From positions 1 to 35,791 of the forward strand of contig JAKALB010000012.1 of the NCBI GenBank assembly GCA_021813365.1: a stretch of 35,791 bases of DNA, written 5' to 3'. Shown piece after piece: positions 24,578-32,885 of this stretch. Made by a program: the position numbers and the translations under genes. Below the pieces are notes generated by a model. It did not search any database, was not told the origin of the DNA, and saw nothing but the letters and a program-made list of their open reading frames with translations. This stretch comes from Pseudomonadota bacterium (GTDB lineage Bacteria; Pseudomonadota; Alphaproteobacteria; Rhodobacterales; Rhodobacteraceae). How positions within the stretch are numbered: the stretch's first letter is position 1; each line of letters opens with the position of its first letter.

Positions 24578-25701
24578 CCCGCGGCCCCGCCATCGCCAGG
24601 CTCATCCACGGCATCCCCTGCCGGATCCCCATGCCCCCGGTAGAGCATGCTTTGCTGGTATTGCCCCACGGCAAAGCGCGCCAGCACGCCCAGCGCGGCG
24701 GCCACCGGCACGGCCACCAGCATCCCCGCGAAGCCGAAGAGGGTTCCCATCGCGGACAGGGCGAAGATCAGCCATACCGGATGCAGGCCGACCGATTTGC
24801 CGACCAGCCGCGGCGTGATGACGTTGCCTTCCATGAACTGGCCCAAGGCAAAGATCGCCACGACGACGGCCACGGAAAACCAGTCGCCCCAGAACTGGAA
24901 CAGCGCCAGGCCGATGCCCAGCCCGCCGCCGACCAGGGCACCGACATAGGGGATGAAGGTGATCGTCCCGGCGATCGCGCCGACGATCAGCCCGAATTGC
25001 AGCCCGGCCAGCATCAGCGCCACGCTGTAATAGGTGCCGAGGATCAGACAGACCAGCAACTGACCGCGCACGAAGGCCGCCAGCACCTGGTTCACCTCGC
25101 GCCCCAGTTGCCGGATCACCGGCGCATGATCGCGCGGCAGCAGCGCATCGACCCGCGCCACCATGTGGTCCCAGTCCAGCAGCAGATAGAAGGCCACCAC
25201 CGGAACGACCAGGATGAAGACCACCCAGCCGATCACTCCGAGTGCCTGGTTCAGAAGACCCTGAGCCAGTTCCGCGCCCTTGGATTGCAGCGTGACCGCC
25301 AGTTCGGACAGGGTCTGGCTCATGGTCGAGGTCTTGTCGGCCAGTTCCGGAAACCGCGTGACGACGAAGGCAGTCAGCCGCTGCACGATGCCGGGTGCCG
25401 CGTCGATCAGCGCGCGCAGTTGCTGATACAGCAGCGGCACGATGCTGAGCGCGACCAGCACGAAGACCAGCACGGCGCCCAGCGTGATGACCGTGGTGGC
25501 CAGCGCCCGGCTGAGCCCCAGGCGTTCCAGCCGGTCGGCGACCGGGTCCAAGAAATAGGCCACGGCGCCGCCCACCAGAAAGGGCAGCAGGACGCTGCTC
25601 AACTGCCACATGAACAGGAAGAACACCGCCGCGGCGATGCCCCAATAGGTAAGTTGCAGGCGGCTTGGCAGTGCCATCGTGGTCCCCGGGTTTTCCGACA
25701 T
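24574..25701 (-). CDS. AI-2E/PerM-family transporter
   Basis: A 375-aa membrane protein (367 aa if the second Met at 25677 is used) with about seven or eight spans. The first two are LTYWGIAAAVFFLFMWQL and LLPFLVGGAVAYFLDPVADRLE. A large central soluble segment (about 85-150) and the C-terminal signature FIPYVGALVGGG, then GQFMEGNVITPRLVGKSVGLHPVWLIFAL, define the AI-2E transporter (PerM/YhhT) family. Some members export autoinducer-2 or act as sodium/proton antiporters; the role here is unknown. It heads the hdaA-ppk-ppx string and is translationally coupled to hdaA. Confidence 0.92.
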   Translation of the reverse strand: MSENPGTTMALPSRLQLTYWGIAAAVFFLFMWQLSSVLLPFLVGGAVAYFLDPVADRLERLGLSRALATTVITLGAVLVFVLVALSIVPLLYQQLRALIDAAPGIVQRLTAFVVTRFPELADKTSTMSQTLSELAVTLQSKGAELAQGLLNQALGVIGWVVFILVVPVVAFYLLLDWDHMVARVDALLPRDHAPVIRQLGREVNQVLAAFVRGQLLVCLILGTYYSVALMLAGLQFGLIVGAIAGTITFIPYVGALVGGGLGIGLALFQFWGDWFSVAVVVAIFALGQFMEGNVITPRLVGKSVGLHPVWLIFALSAMGTLFGFAGMLVAVPVAAALGVLARFAVGQYQQSMLYRGHGDPAGDAVDEPGDGGAAG

Positions 25702-25737
25702 ATCAGCGCAGCCGGGCGCACGCGCAAGGGGCAGGGA

Positions 25738-27159
25738 TCAGCTGAGGTCGATATAGACTCCGTTCGACCAGCCGAAGCCGTCCTGCAGGGCGTATTCACC
25801 CCCGCCCGAAGGTGCCAGCGGATCCAGCACGTTGTATTTCTCGACAAACTTGCCGGTCGAGGCGAACACCGCATCGCAGGTGGCCAGCCAGCGGCGGCGC
25901 AGCGTCTCGGCCAGGTCGTCCAGACCATAGCGGCGCAGGCCCTGCACGGCGATCCAGTTCAGCGGCGCCCAGCCGTTCGGCGCATCCCATTGCTGGCCCG
26001 AGGTCACGTCGCTGGTCAGAAGCCCGCCGGGTTTCAGCAGATGCCGTCGCGCCCAATCCGCGGCCGCGCGGGCCTGTTCGTCGGTCGCAGCCCCGGCCCA
26101 GAGCGGAAACAGCCCGGCGGCCGTGGTGATCGGGATCACCTGGCCGTCGTCGATGGACAGGTCAAAGAAATAGCCGCGCCCGGGGTCGAAGAACCGGTCC
26201 TGGATGGCCTGCCGCCGGGCGATGCCGGCCTCACGGTAGGCTTCGGCGGCCGGCGCGGCCCGGGCCAGGATTTCCTCCATCCGCAGCAGCAGGCAATTCA
26301 GGTCGACCGGCCAGATCCGCGTGGTGCGGATCGTTCCCAGGTCGAAAGGGTCCACCAGCCAGCGCGCGGAAAAATCCCAGCCGCTTTCGCAAGCTGCCCG
26401 CAGGTCGCGGTAAAAGCCGGGCCGCGCCGCCTCGACGGCCGCCATCCGCCGGTCGCTGCCCAGCATTTCCACACGCGGGCCCGCGGCCTCGTCCCAGTAT
26501 CGCGCCAGGCCCTGGTGACAGTGTTCGGTCGTCAGGAAATAGCGGTATTCGGCTTCGATCTCCGGCAGGAAATGTGCCAGCGCCCCCGCCTCATCCCCCA
26601 TCGCGCGACCGTAATCCACCACCATCTGGGCAAAGAACGGCGGCTGGCTGCGGGTCAGAAAATAGCTGCGGAACCCGTTCGGGATATGACCGATCACCCG
26701 GATCGCGTGGGCGAAATTCTCCAGCATGTCGCGGACCAGCGCGTGGCGGCCGGTTTTCAGAAGGCCCAGTTGGGTGAAATAGCTGTCCCAGTAGTAGCTT
26801 TCCTGGAACCGCCCGCCGACCACGACATAGGGCCTGGGCAGGGGGAATCGGCTGGAAATCTCGCCCGGATCGTCGGCAGGGCGGGTCAGAATCGGCCAAA
26901 GCGCTTCGAGATGGTCCAGGGGCCTCTGGTTCGGCCTGGAATGATAGGTGACAGTCTCGCCGCCCACGGGGCGGAACCACTGGTCGAAGAAGCCATGAAG
27001 GTCGACCGGGCCGCTGGCCTTTGCCGCATGGTAGGCAGCCCGGATTTCCTGAGGATTTGCACGCAGAATCGCATCTGCCAACGGCTTTTCATCCTGCCAG
27101 AGGCCAGATCCGGTCAGATCGTCAAACACTTCGCCCAGGGCCTGATCGATGTATTCCAT
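25738..27159 (-). CDS. treF: Trehalase, GH37, cytoplasmic type
   Basis: A 473-aa glycoside hydrolase family 37 enzyme that splits trehalose into two glucose. Both family signatures are present: VGGRFQESYYWDSYF (about 112-126) and QQWDAPNGWAP (about 400-410). The likely catalytic Asp is in ESGWDFSARW and the Glu in GGGEYALQDGFGW. There is no signal peptide, so it should act in the cytoplasm (TreF-like rather than TreA-like). The ATG at 27159 (MEYIDQALGEVF) has an AGAGG site; a TTG 51 bases upstream coincides with a -35 element and is rejected. The gene stands alone with no sugar transporter beside it. A LacI-type operator core lies upstream. Confidence 0.93.
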   Translation of the reverse strand: MEYIDQALGEVFDDLTGSGLWQDEKPLADAILRANPQEIRAAYHAAKASGPVDLHGFFDQWFRPVGGETVTYHSRPNQRPLDHLEALWPILTRPADDPGEISSRFPLPRPYVVVGGRFQESYYWDSYFTQLGLLKTGRHALVRDMLENFAHAIRVIGHIPNGFRSYFLTRSQPPFFAQMVVDYGRAMGDEAGALAHFLPEIEAEYRYFLTTEHCHQGLARYWDEAAGPRVEMLGSDRRMAAVEAARPGFYRDLRAACESGWDFSARWLVDPFDLGTIRTTRIWPVDLNCLLLRMEEILARAAPAAEAYREAGIARRQAIQDRFFDPGRGYFFDLSIDDGQVIPITTAAGLFPLWAGAATDEQARAAADWARRHLLKPGGLLTSDVTSGQQWDAPNGWAPLNWIAVQGLRRYGLDDLAETLRRRWLATCDAVFASTGKFVEKYNVLDPLAPSGGGEYALQDGFGWSNGVYIDLS

Positions 27160-27197
27160 GCCCGCCTCTCTTGTCTGGTCTTGGGATGGCACATCCA

Positions 27198-27210
27198 AAG
27201 CGCTTGTCAA
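27198..27210 (-). promoter_or_regulatory. LacI-type operator core and -35 box of the trehalase gene
   Basis: AAGCGCTT (27198-27205), an 8-bp palindrome with the central CG typical of LacI-family sugar repressors (for example AglR and ThuR types), abuts and overlaps by one base a perfect TTGACA (27210-27205 on the minus strand). That hexamer is well placed as -35 of the trehalase promoter. The -10 is weak (around 27183-27188). Repression by a LacI-type factor encoded elsewhere is the simplest reading. Sequence seen; function inferred. Confidence 0.6.
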
Positions 27211-27288
27211 TCTCCTTCCTCAGGCCCTTTCGCTTGATGGCTGCGCCCGCAGCGGCTAGGAACACGGGAACCGTTTCAAGAGGCCCAA

Positions 27289-28626
27289 ATGCGTCTGTCC
27301 CGCTACTTCCTGCCCGTCCTGAAGGAAAACCCCGCCGAGGCGCAGATCGTCTCGCATCGCTACATGTTGCGTGCCGGCATGATCAAGCAGCAGGCCGCGG
27401 GGATCTATTCCTGGCTACCGCTGGGTTTTCGCGTTCTGAGCCGCATCCAGGACATCGTGCATCAGGAACAGATCCGCGCCGGGCATATTCCGCTGCTGAT
27501 GCCCACGCTGCAGCCCGCCGATCTGTGGCGGGAATCGGGCCGCTATGACGACTATGGCCAGGAAATGCTACGCATCAAGGATCGGCAGGGCCGCGAAATG
27601 CTGTATGGCCCGACGAACGAGGAGATGATCACCGACATCTTCCGCGCCCATGTCAGCAGCTACAAGGATCTGCCGCTGACGCTCTATCACATCCAGTGGA
27701 AGTTCCGCGACGAGATGCGGCCCCGGTTCGGCGTGATGCGGGGGCGCGAGTTCCTGATGAAGGACGGCTACAATTTCGACGTCGACCGCGACGGCGCGCT
27801 GCATGCCTACAACCGCCATATGGTCAGCTATCTGCGCAGCTATGAACGCATGGGTCTGACCGCGATCCCGATGCGGGCCGCCTCGGGGCCGATCGGTGGT
27901 GACAACACGCATGAATTCCTGGTGCTGGCGCAGACAGGGGAATCGGAAGTCTTCTACGATGACCGGGTGACGACGCTGAAGCTGGGGGCGCGCGACATCG
28001 ACTATGACGACCGCGCCCAGGTGGCCGCGGTCTGCCGCGAGTTCACGACGCTTTACGCCCGCACCGACGAGACCCACGACGCGGCATTGTTCGCCCAGGT
28101 GCCCGAGGCGCATCGCAAGGTGGGTCGCGGCATCGAGGTCGGGCAGATCTTCTACTTCGGCACCAAGTATTCCGCCACGATGGGTGCCACGGTGACCAAT
28201 GAGAAGGGCGAGCAGGTTCCCGTCGAGATGGGCAGTCACGGGATCGGCGTCTCGCGGCTGCTGGGGGCGATCATCGAGGCGAGCCATGACGACAGGGGGA
28301 TCATCTGGCCAGAGGGGGTGACGCCGTTCCCGGTGGGGATCGTCAACCTGAAGCAGGGCGATGGCGCGGCCGATGCGGCCTCGGCGGCGCTGGAAAAGGC
28401 GCTGCTCGCTCGCGGGCTGGAGCCGCTTTACGACGACCGGGACGAGCGGGCCGGGGCGAAATTCGCCACGATGGACCTGATCGGCCTGCCCTGGCGGATC
28501 ACGGTCGGGCCGCGCGGGCTGGCGCATGGCAAGGTCGAGCTGACCTCGCGTCGGACCGGGGAAAGCGAGGAGATGAGCCCCGAGGCCGCGGTGGACCGGG
28601 TGGCGCAGATCTACGCCGGCCGGTAG
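27289..28626 (+). CDS. proS: Prolyl-tRNA synthetase, short form
   Basis: A 445-aa class II synthetase that charges tRNA-Pro. Motif 2 is visible in [22 protein letters not shown], the proline-pocket block in [15 protein letters not shown], motif 3 in [14 protein letters not shown], and the anticodon-binding domain in the last 100 or so residues ([20 protein letters not shown]...). It lacks the INS editing domain of about 180 residues found in E. coli-type ProRS: only about 80 residues separate the HEFLV block from the [11 protein letters not shown] block. This is the known short alphaproteobacterial form, whose Ala-tRNA-Pro editing relies on free-standing enzymes. The start at 27289 has an AGAGG site. 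Confidence 0.96.
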   Translation: MRLSRYFLPVLKENPAEAQIVSHRYMLRAGMIKQQAAGIYSWLPLGFRVLSRIQDIVHQEQIRAGHIPLLMPTLQPADLWRESGRYDDYGQEMLRIKDRQGREMLYGPTNEEMITDIFRAHVSSYKDLPLTLYHIQWKFRDEMRPRFGVMRGREFLMKDGYNFDVDRDGALHAYNRHMVSYLRSYERMGLTAIPMRAASGPIGGDNTHEFLVLAQTGESEVFYDDRVTTLKLGARDIDYDDRAQVAAVCREFTTLYARTDETHDAALFAQVPEAHRKVGRGIEVGQIFYFGTKYSATMGATVTNEKGEQVPVEMGSHGIGVSRLLGAIIEASHDDRGIIWPEGVTPFPVGIVNLKQGDGAADAASAALEKALLARGLEPLYDDRDERAGAKFATMDLIGLPWRITVGPRGLAHGKVELTSRRTGESEEMSPEAAVDRVAQIYAGR

Positions 28627-28691
28627 GGGCAGAGGCCAAAGCGGTGCCGGCAGGGCTGCGGGCAGACCCGACCGACGCCGGAGCCGGGGAA

Positions 28692-28719
28692 GGGCCCGGG
28701 GCGCGTGCGCCTCGGGCCC
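28692..28719 (+). terminator. GC hairpin downstream of proS
   Basis: Arms 28692-28703 (GGGCCCGGGGCG) and 28708-28719 (CGCCTCGGGCCC) pair over 12 bases with one G-U wobble around a CGTG tetraloop, 65 bp after the proS stop. No T-run follows. It may slow polymerase or protect the 3' end; it is not a classical terminator. The rest of the gap (28627-28832) shows only GC-rich sequence with several GGCCGG-type palindromes. Confidence 0.55.
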
Positions 28720-28832
28720 TGCTGTGGCCGGAAGGGCGCGACCCGGGCGATGCCCGGCCTTGTCGGCCAGCCGGATTTCGGCCGGGCCATCGCAGTTCAC
28801 CGAATGGCATTGGCCCGGGGGGGATGCCGTGC

Positions 28833-29480
28833 TCAGGCCGCGGCCAGGGCGGGGCGCGAGGGGCGGGAGATCAGCGCCTCGGCCACGGCGAGGTTCAGCG
28901 CCCAGGCGCTGATGAAGGCGAGGTCGGCGGCCAGCCCCTCGACCTTGCCGTAAATCACGAAGACCGGAAACAGCATCAGGGTCTGGGTGCCTGCGCCCAT
29001 GCTGATCGCATAGGCGCGCAGCATCCAGGCACGATGGGCGGCGAAGTCGCGGGCACGGGCGGCGGCAAGTCCAAGCGCCGCAACGGCGAGAAAGGCCGCC
29101 GCCATGATGTTCTGCGCGCCGTTGTGAAGCTGGCTTTCGGGCAGCGCAAGCGGGCTGGCGTTCATCCACAGCGCCGAGAGCGCCACGCCCGCGCCCAGCG
29201 CCAGAAGCACGCGGCCCAACCAGCGGTGCAGCCGCGGCAGGCGGCGGCGCAGCGTGGCCGAGAATTGCGTCAGGCCCAGGATCACCATGGCCGAACCCCC
29301 GACGACATGCAGCACCATGGCCAGCGGATAGGAGGCGCGGCGGACGATATCGGCTGGGTCCGAAACGCCGTTGAGCGATCCGGTCGCCATGGAGGCCAGG
29401 ACGAAGCCGCCGATCAGAACCGGGGGCAGGGCAACAAGAAACAGGCCCGCGCGCGAGGCGGCGGAGAGGAAACGGGACAT
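28833..29480 (-). CDS. DUF2306-family membrane protein
   Basis: A 215-aa integral membrane protein with about six or seven spans. The pattern LHVVGGSAMVILGLTQFSAT, then RRRLPRLHRWLGRVLL, is the signature of the DUF2306 family; its paired histidines suggest haem or metal binding, though this is unproven. The ATG at 29480 (MSRFLSAASRAGLF) has a GAGGG site 10 bases upstream. It starts 16 bp after the stop of the mini XRE gene and is therefore probably the third gene of one leftward transcript with it and the DUF2178-like gene. Confidence 0.85.
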   Translation of the reverse strand: MSRFLSAASRAGLFLVALPPVLIGGFVLASMATGSLNGVSDPADIVRRASYPLAMVLHVVGGSAMVILGLTQFSATLRRRLPRLHRWLGRVLLALGAGVALSALWMNASPLALPESQLHNGAQNIMAAAFLAVAALGLAAARARDFAAHRAWMLRAYAISMGAGTQTLMLFPVFVIYGKVEGLAADLAFISAWALNLAVAEALISRPSRPALAAA

Positions 29481-29496
29481 GGGCAACCCTCAGGTG

Positions 29497-29709
29497 TTAG
29501 TCGGTTTCGAAATGGAAGACATCGGTCAGCGGCCGGTTGAATGCGCGGGCAATCAGGAAGGCGAGCTCGAGCGAAGGGGCGTATTTCGCGGCCTCGATGG
29601 CCATGATGGTCTGTCGCGTGACGCCCGCGCGCTGCGCCAGATCGGCCTGGGTCATTTCGCCCGCTTCGAACCTCAGGCGGCGGATCTGGTTGGTGATGCG
29701 GTGGCCCAT
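29497..29709 (-). CDS. Mini XRE-family transcriptional regulator
   Basis: A 70-aa protein that is almost entirely a helix-turn-helix: HRITNQIRRLRFEAGEMTQA, ADLAQRAGVTRQTIMAIEAA, then KYAPSLELAFLIARAFNRPL. It matches the small YozG-like XRE regulators that accompany DUF2178 membrane proteins. The ATG at 29709 shares one base with the upstream gene's stop (TGATG), showing coupling. With no ligand domain it is likely either an autorepressor or controlled by its membrane partner. Its likely operator is the ATGTA/TACAT array at 30190-30225. Confidence 0.9.
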   Translation of the reverse strand: MGHRITNQIRRLRFEAGEMTQADLAQRAGVTRQTIMAIEAAKYAPSLELAFLIARAFNRPLTDVFHFETD

Positions 29710-30155
29710 CAGCTGCACCGATAAAGGCCCAGCTTCACCAGCGAGTTGCAGACATCGCCGAGAAAGAAGCCAAGATAGATCAGGTTGAAGGCATTGAAGG
29801 CAGAGCCTCCAAACGCAAGCCAGATCATGGCCCCCAGAAAGGCCATCACCACCATCAGGATCATCGCACCCATGCCGTGGAGTTCGAAATTGCGGTCGCG
29901 CTCGTCCTTCAGGAACAGGATCCGGGGTTGGCCGGTCACGGCGCCTTCAACGATCGAGGCAAGAATCGTCAGGCCGATGTTGGCGACAATCGAGACGGGA
30001 ATGACCCAGAGCATCGAGCGCGCCCAGATCTGAAGCCCGTCGGGGGCCAGATGCGTGCCGGATTGATACATGGCCCAGACAAGATGGCCGAACCAGGCAT
30101 TCACCGTCAGGCTGGCGCAGAGCGAGACCCAGGTATTGCGTTCTCCGGCGTTCAT
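29709..30155 (-). CDS. DUF2178-like membrane protein paired with XRE regulator
   Basis: A 148-aa protein with four membrane spans, arranged as two pairs around a cytoplasmic loop FLKDERDRNFELHGMG. The DERDR-containing loop between the second and third spans resembles the DUF2178 family, which is typically encoded next to a mini XRE regulator as here. The function is unknown; a sensor or regulator partner of the XRE protein is a reasonable guess. The ATG at 30155 is followed by a hydrophilic start (MNAGERNTW). Its stop overlaps the XRE start by one base. It is the first gene downstream of an AT-rich region with inverted repeats. Confidence 0.75.
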   Translation of the reverse strand: MNAGERNTWVSLCASLTVNAWFGHLVWAMYQSGTHLAPDGLQIWARSMLWVIPVSIVANIGLTILASIVEGAVTGQPRILFLKDERDRNFELHGMGAMILMVVMAFLGAMIWLAFGGSAFNAFNLIYLGFFLGDVCNSLVKLGLYRCS

Positions 30156-30189
30156 GGCTGTGCCTTTCGGGTCTGGTGAACGTGACCTG

Positions 30190-30225
30190 ATGTATATTGA
30201 TTCTGACCGGATGTAAAGTATACAT
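30190..30225. promoter_or_regulatory. ATGTA/TACAT operator array upstream of the DUF2178/XRE/DUF2306 module
   Basis: Three half-sites, ATGTA (30190-30194), ATGTA (30211-30215) and TACAT (30221-30225), lie in a markedly AT-rich stretch. The first two are 21 bp apart and the last two form an inverted repeat with a 5-bp spacer. On the minus strand TTTACA (30217-30212) and TATACA (30196-30191) could be -35 and -10, though their 15-bp spacing is short. Best read as the promoter/operator of the leftward module, possibly autoregulated by the XRE protein. Confidence 0.55.
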
Positions 30226-30379
30226 TACTTCAGGTCTGGCATGGCTGACACAACGGGGGCATGTCGGCATAGGCTCGCGCCTTCCCGCAATCGCCTGGGC
30301 GGCGTGTTTCCGCCAGGCTGAAAGCTCTGGACTCTTCGGCATGGCTTCGACTCAATACGGGCAAAGCGCGGAGGATGGC

Positions 30380-31036
30380 ATGGGCAAGCGGGCATTGGTG
30401 ACCTGGGGCGGATGGGAGGGGCACCAGCCCGAACGGGTGGCGGCCCTGTTTGCGGGCGATCTGCGCGCCGAAGGATTCGAGGTCGAAGTGACCGATACGC
30501 TGGCCTGTTTCGACGATGCCGGGCGGGTGAAGAGCTTTGACCTGATCGTGCCGGTCTGGACGATGAGCCAGATCGAGAAGGACCGCTCCCAGGCCGTGGC
30601 CGATGCGGTGGCGGCGGGCACCGGGCTGGCCGGCTGTCATGGGGGGATGTGCGATGCCTTCCGCACGGATGTGCTGTGGCAGTTCATGACCGGGGCGCAA
30701 TGGGTGGCGCATCCGGGCAATGACGGGGTGGAGTACAAGGTGCGGATCACGGATCCGGGCAATCCGCTGGTTGCGGGCATTGCCGATTTCATGGTCAAGA
30801 CCGAACAGTATTACCTGCACATCGACCCGGCGGTGAAAGTGCATGCCGTGACCGACTTTCCGGTGGTGGACGGGCCGCATGCGGCAAACGGGGCGGTGGC
30901 GATGCCGGTGGCCTTTACCAAGCTGTGGGGCAAGGGACGGGTGTATTACAACGCGCTGGGCCATCAGGCCGACGTGATCGACCATGGCCCCCCGCGCGAG
31001 ATGATCCGCCGCGGCATGCTGTGGGCGGCGCGCTAG
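30380..31036 (+). CDS. ThuA-like (trehalose-utilisation) domain protein
   Basis: A 218-aa protein of the ThuA family, which has a class I glutamine amidotransferase-like fold. Visible blocks are MGKRALVTWGGWEGHQPE, DLIVPVWTMSQIEKDR, GLAGCHGGMCDAFR, TGAQWVAHPG, then YYLHIDPAVKVHAVTDFP and a final KGRVYYNALGHQADV. ThuA was described in Sinorhizobium trehalose/maltitol catabolism together with ThuB, but many members act on other sugars or are uncharacterised. The ATG at 30380 has a strong GGAGGA site. It is followed after 3 bp by the DUF2937 gene. No thuB-like dehydrogenase is present, so sugar specificity stays open. Confidence 0.88.
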   Translation: MGKRALVTWGGWEGHQPERVAALFAGDLRAEGFEVEVTDTLACFDDAGRVKSFDLIVPVWTMSQIEKDRSQAVADAVAAGTGLAGCHGGMCDAFRTDVLWQFMTGAQWVAHPGNDGVEYKVRITDPGNPLVAGIADFMVKTEQYYLHIDPAVKVHAVTDFPVVDGPHAANGAVAMPVAFTKLWGKGRVYYNALGHQADVIDHGPPREMIRRGMLWAAR

Positions 31037-31039
31037 GCG

Positions 31040-31534
31040 ATGCGTGTCCTGGTGGTCTTTGCCGGGATCATGGGAGCGGCCAGTCTGGCGCAGTTTCCCG
31101 AATTTTCGCAGCAGTATCTGCAGCGCCTGGCCGGCAAGGTCGATGGGCTGCGGGCGGTGACCCAGCAATTCGACGCCACGGCGGCGGCCAGCGGTCTGAG
31201 CCGGGAGGGCGCGCTGCGGCAGTTGTCGGGATCAGAGCTGCTGGAGGCGCAGCAGGCCGACATGCGGGCGAGCTTCGTGCTGGAACAGCAGTTGTCGGCC
31301 GACCTCGAGGCCTTGCGGGCGGCCACGCCCGTGCAGCGGCTGGCCATGCCGCGCGCCTTTCGCGACGAGGCGCTGCTGGAAGCGACCTATGCCGATTACC
31401 GGCCCGCGATGCCGACAACGCTGGACGGGGCGATCTGCGCCGGGATCGGCTATCTGCTGGCCTCGACGATCATGGGCACGATCCTTGCCCTGCTGCGCCG
31501 GATGATCCGGCCCCGGCGGGGGGCTGCCGTCTGA
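31040..31534 (+). CDS. DUF2937-family membrane protein
   Basis: A 164-aa protein with an N-terminal hydrophobic segment (VLVVFAGIMGAASLAQF), a long helical, Gln/Glu-rich middle (about 20-125, likely extracytoplasmic and partly coiled coil) and a C-terminal membrane span (GAICAGIGYLLASTIMGTILALL) followed by a basic end. This two-span layout with QFPEFSQQYLQRLAGKVDGL near the start is the DUF2937 family, of unknown function. It lies 3 bp after the ThuA-like gene and 67 bp before the lolC/E gene, so co-transcription with the former is likely. Confidence 0.82.
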   Translation: MRVLVVFAGIMGAASLAQFPEFSQQYLQRLAGKVDGLRAVTQQFDATAAASGLSREGALRQLSGSELLEAQQADMRASFVLEQQLSADLEALRAATPVQRLAMPRAFRDEALLEATYADYRPAMPTTLDGAICAGIGYLLASTIMGTILALLRRMIRPRRGAAV

Positions 31535-31601
31535 CGCCGGGCAGGCTTGACGGCGCGGGCCGATTGCCCGCAGGGTCCGCCGCAAAGAAGGCAGAGCAGA
31601 A

Positions 31602-32885
31602 TTGGCAGACATTGCGCCGTTTTCCCGTCTGGAATGGATGATCGCCTGGCGATACCTGCGCGCCCGTCGGGCCGAGGGAGGCGTGGCGGTGATGACCTGG
31701 ATCAGCCTGATCGGCATCACGCTGGCGGTCTTTGCCCTGATCGCCACCCTGGCGGTGCGCGCCGGGTTCCGGGCCGAATTCGTCGATACGATCCTGGGGG
31801 CGAATGCCCATGTCACGGTGCTGTCGGCGGGCTCGCAGGCCCCGGATGGGCGTATCGTGAGGGGCTGGCCGAATTATGCCGAGCTGGCCGGCGCCATCCG
31901 CAACATTCCGGGCGTGGTGCAGGCGGCGCCGGTGATCCGCGGCCAGGTCATGGTGACGGCGGGTGATGCCACGCGCGGCGCCGAGGTCTATGGCATGTCC
32001 GGCGCCGATCTGGCGGCCATACCGCGCATCGGCAAGGGGGCGGAACACAGCGGCGATCTGGCGAATTACGATCAGGGGCTGGCGCTGGGCTCGGGGCTGG
32101 CGCGGGAACTGGGACTGGCGGTGGGTGACCGGGTGCGGCTGATTTCGCCGCAGGGGGCCAGGACGGCCCTGGGGATCAGCCCGCGCGTCAAGGCCTATAC
32201 GGTGAGCTACATCTTCACTGCCGGCCGCTACGACATCGACCGCACGCGGATCTACATGCCCTTTGCCGAGGCCCAGAGTTTCTTCAACCGCGAGGGTCTG
32301 GCGGACGAGATCGACGTCGAGGTGGTGAACCCCGAAGCAATCGAGGATTACGGCCCGGCGCTCTATCAGGCGGGCGGGCCGCAGGCGATGCTGTGGACGT
32401 GGAAGCAATCCTCGGGCGCCTTCCTGCGGGCGCTGACGGTCGAGGACAACGTGATGTTCGTGATCCTGTCGATCATCGTTCTGGTGGCGACGCTGAACAT
32501 CGTGTCGGGGCTGATCATGCTGGTCAAGAACAAGGGTCGCGACATCGGCATCCTGCGCACCATGGGTCTGACCGAGGGCGCGGTCTTGAGGGTCTTTTTC
32601 CTGTGCGGGGCGGTGACGGGCATCCTGGGCACGATCTGCGGCGTGGTGCTGGGCAGCCTGTTCGCCCTCTACATCGACCCGATCTTTTCCTTCGTGAACT
32701 ACTGGGCCGGCGGCGGGGTCTGGGATCCGTCGATCCGGGGAATCTATGCCTTGCCGGCCCGGTTGCAGCTGCAAGACGTGCTGTCGGCCTGTGCCCTGTC
32801 GCTGGGCCTCAGCTTTGGCGTGACGATCTTTCCGGCGCGGCGTGCGGCCAGGCTGAACCCGGTGGAGGCGCTGCGCTATGAGTGA
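31602..32885 (+). CDS. lolC: Lipoprotein-releasing ABC transporter permease LolC/LolE
   Basis: Inner-membrane subunit (427 aa) of the Lol complex, which extracts outer-membrane lipoproteins from the inner membrane for hand-over to LolA. The layout is MacB/FtsX-like: N-terminal span MTWISLIGITLAVFALIATL, a periplasmic domain of about 230 residues, then three C-terminal spans with DIGILRTMGLTEGAVLRVFF between them. The likely start is TTG at 31602, because family members begin about 12 residues before the conserved WMIAWRYLRARR; ATG at 31638 would cut into that block. It overlaps lolD by 8 bases. Only one LolC/E gene is present. Confidence 0.92.
   Translation: MADIAPFSRLEWMIAWRYLRARRAEGGVAVMTWISLIGITLAVFALIATLAVRAGFRAEFVDTILGANAHVTVLSAGSQAPDGRIVRGWPNYAELAGAIRNIPGVVQAAPVIRGQVMVTAGDATRGAEVYGMSGADLAAIPRIGKGAEHSGDLANYDQGLALGSGLARELGLAVGDRVRLISPQGARTALGISPRVKAYTVSYIFTAGRYDIDRTRIYMPFAEAQSFFNREGLADEIDVEVVNPEAIEDYGPALYQAGGPQAMLWTWKQSSGAFLRALTVEDNVMFVILSIIVLVATLNIVSGLIMLVKNKGRDIGILRTMGLTEGAVLRVFFLCGAVTGILGTICGVVLGSLFALYIDPIFSFVNYWAGGGVWDPSIRGIYALPARLQLQDVLSACALSLGLSFGVTIFPARRAARLNPVEALRYE

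Noticed and set aside
24631-27237. 868-codon plus-strand frame opposite the PerM-family and trehalase genes
   Set aside because: Shadow frame, rich in Gln/His/Arg; it spans the gap between two real genes and has no domain.
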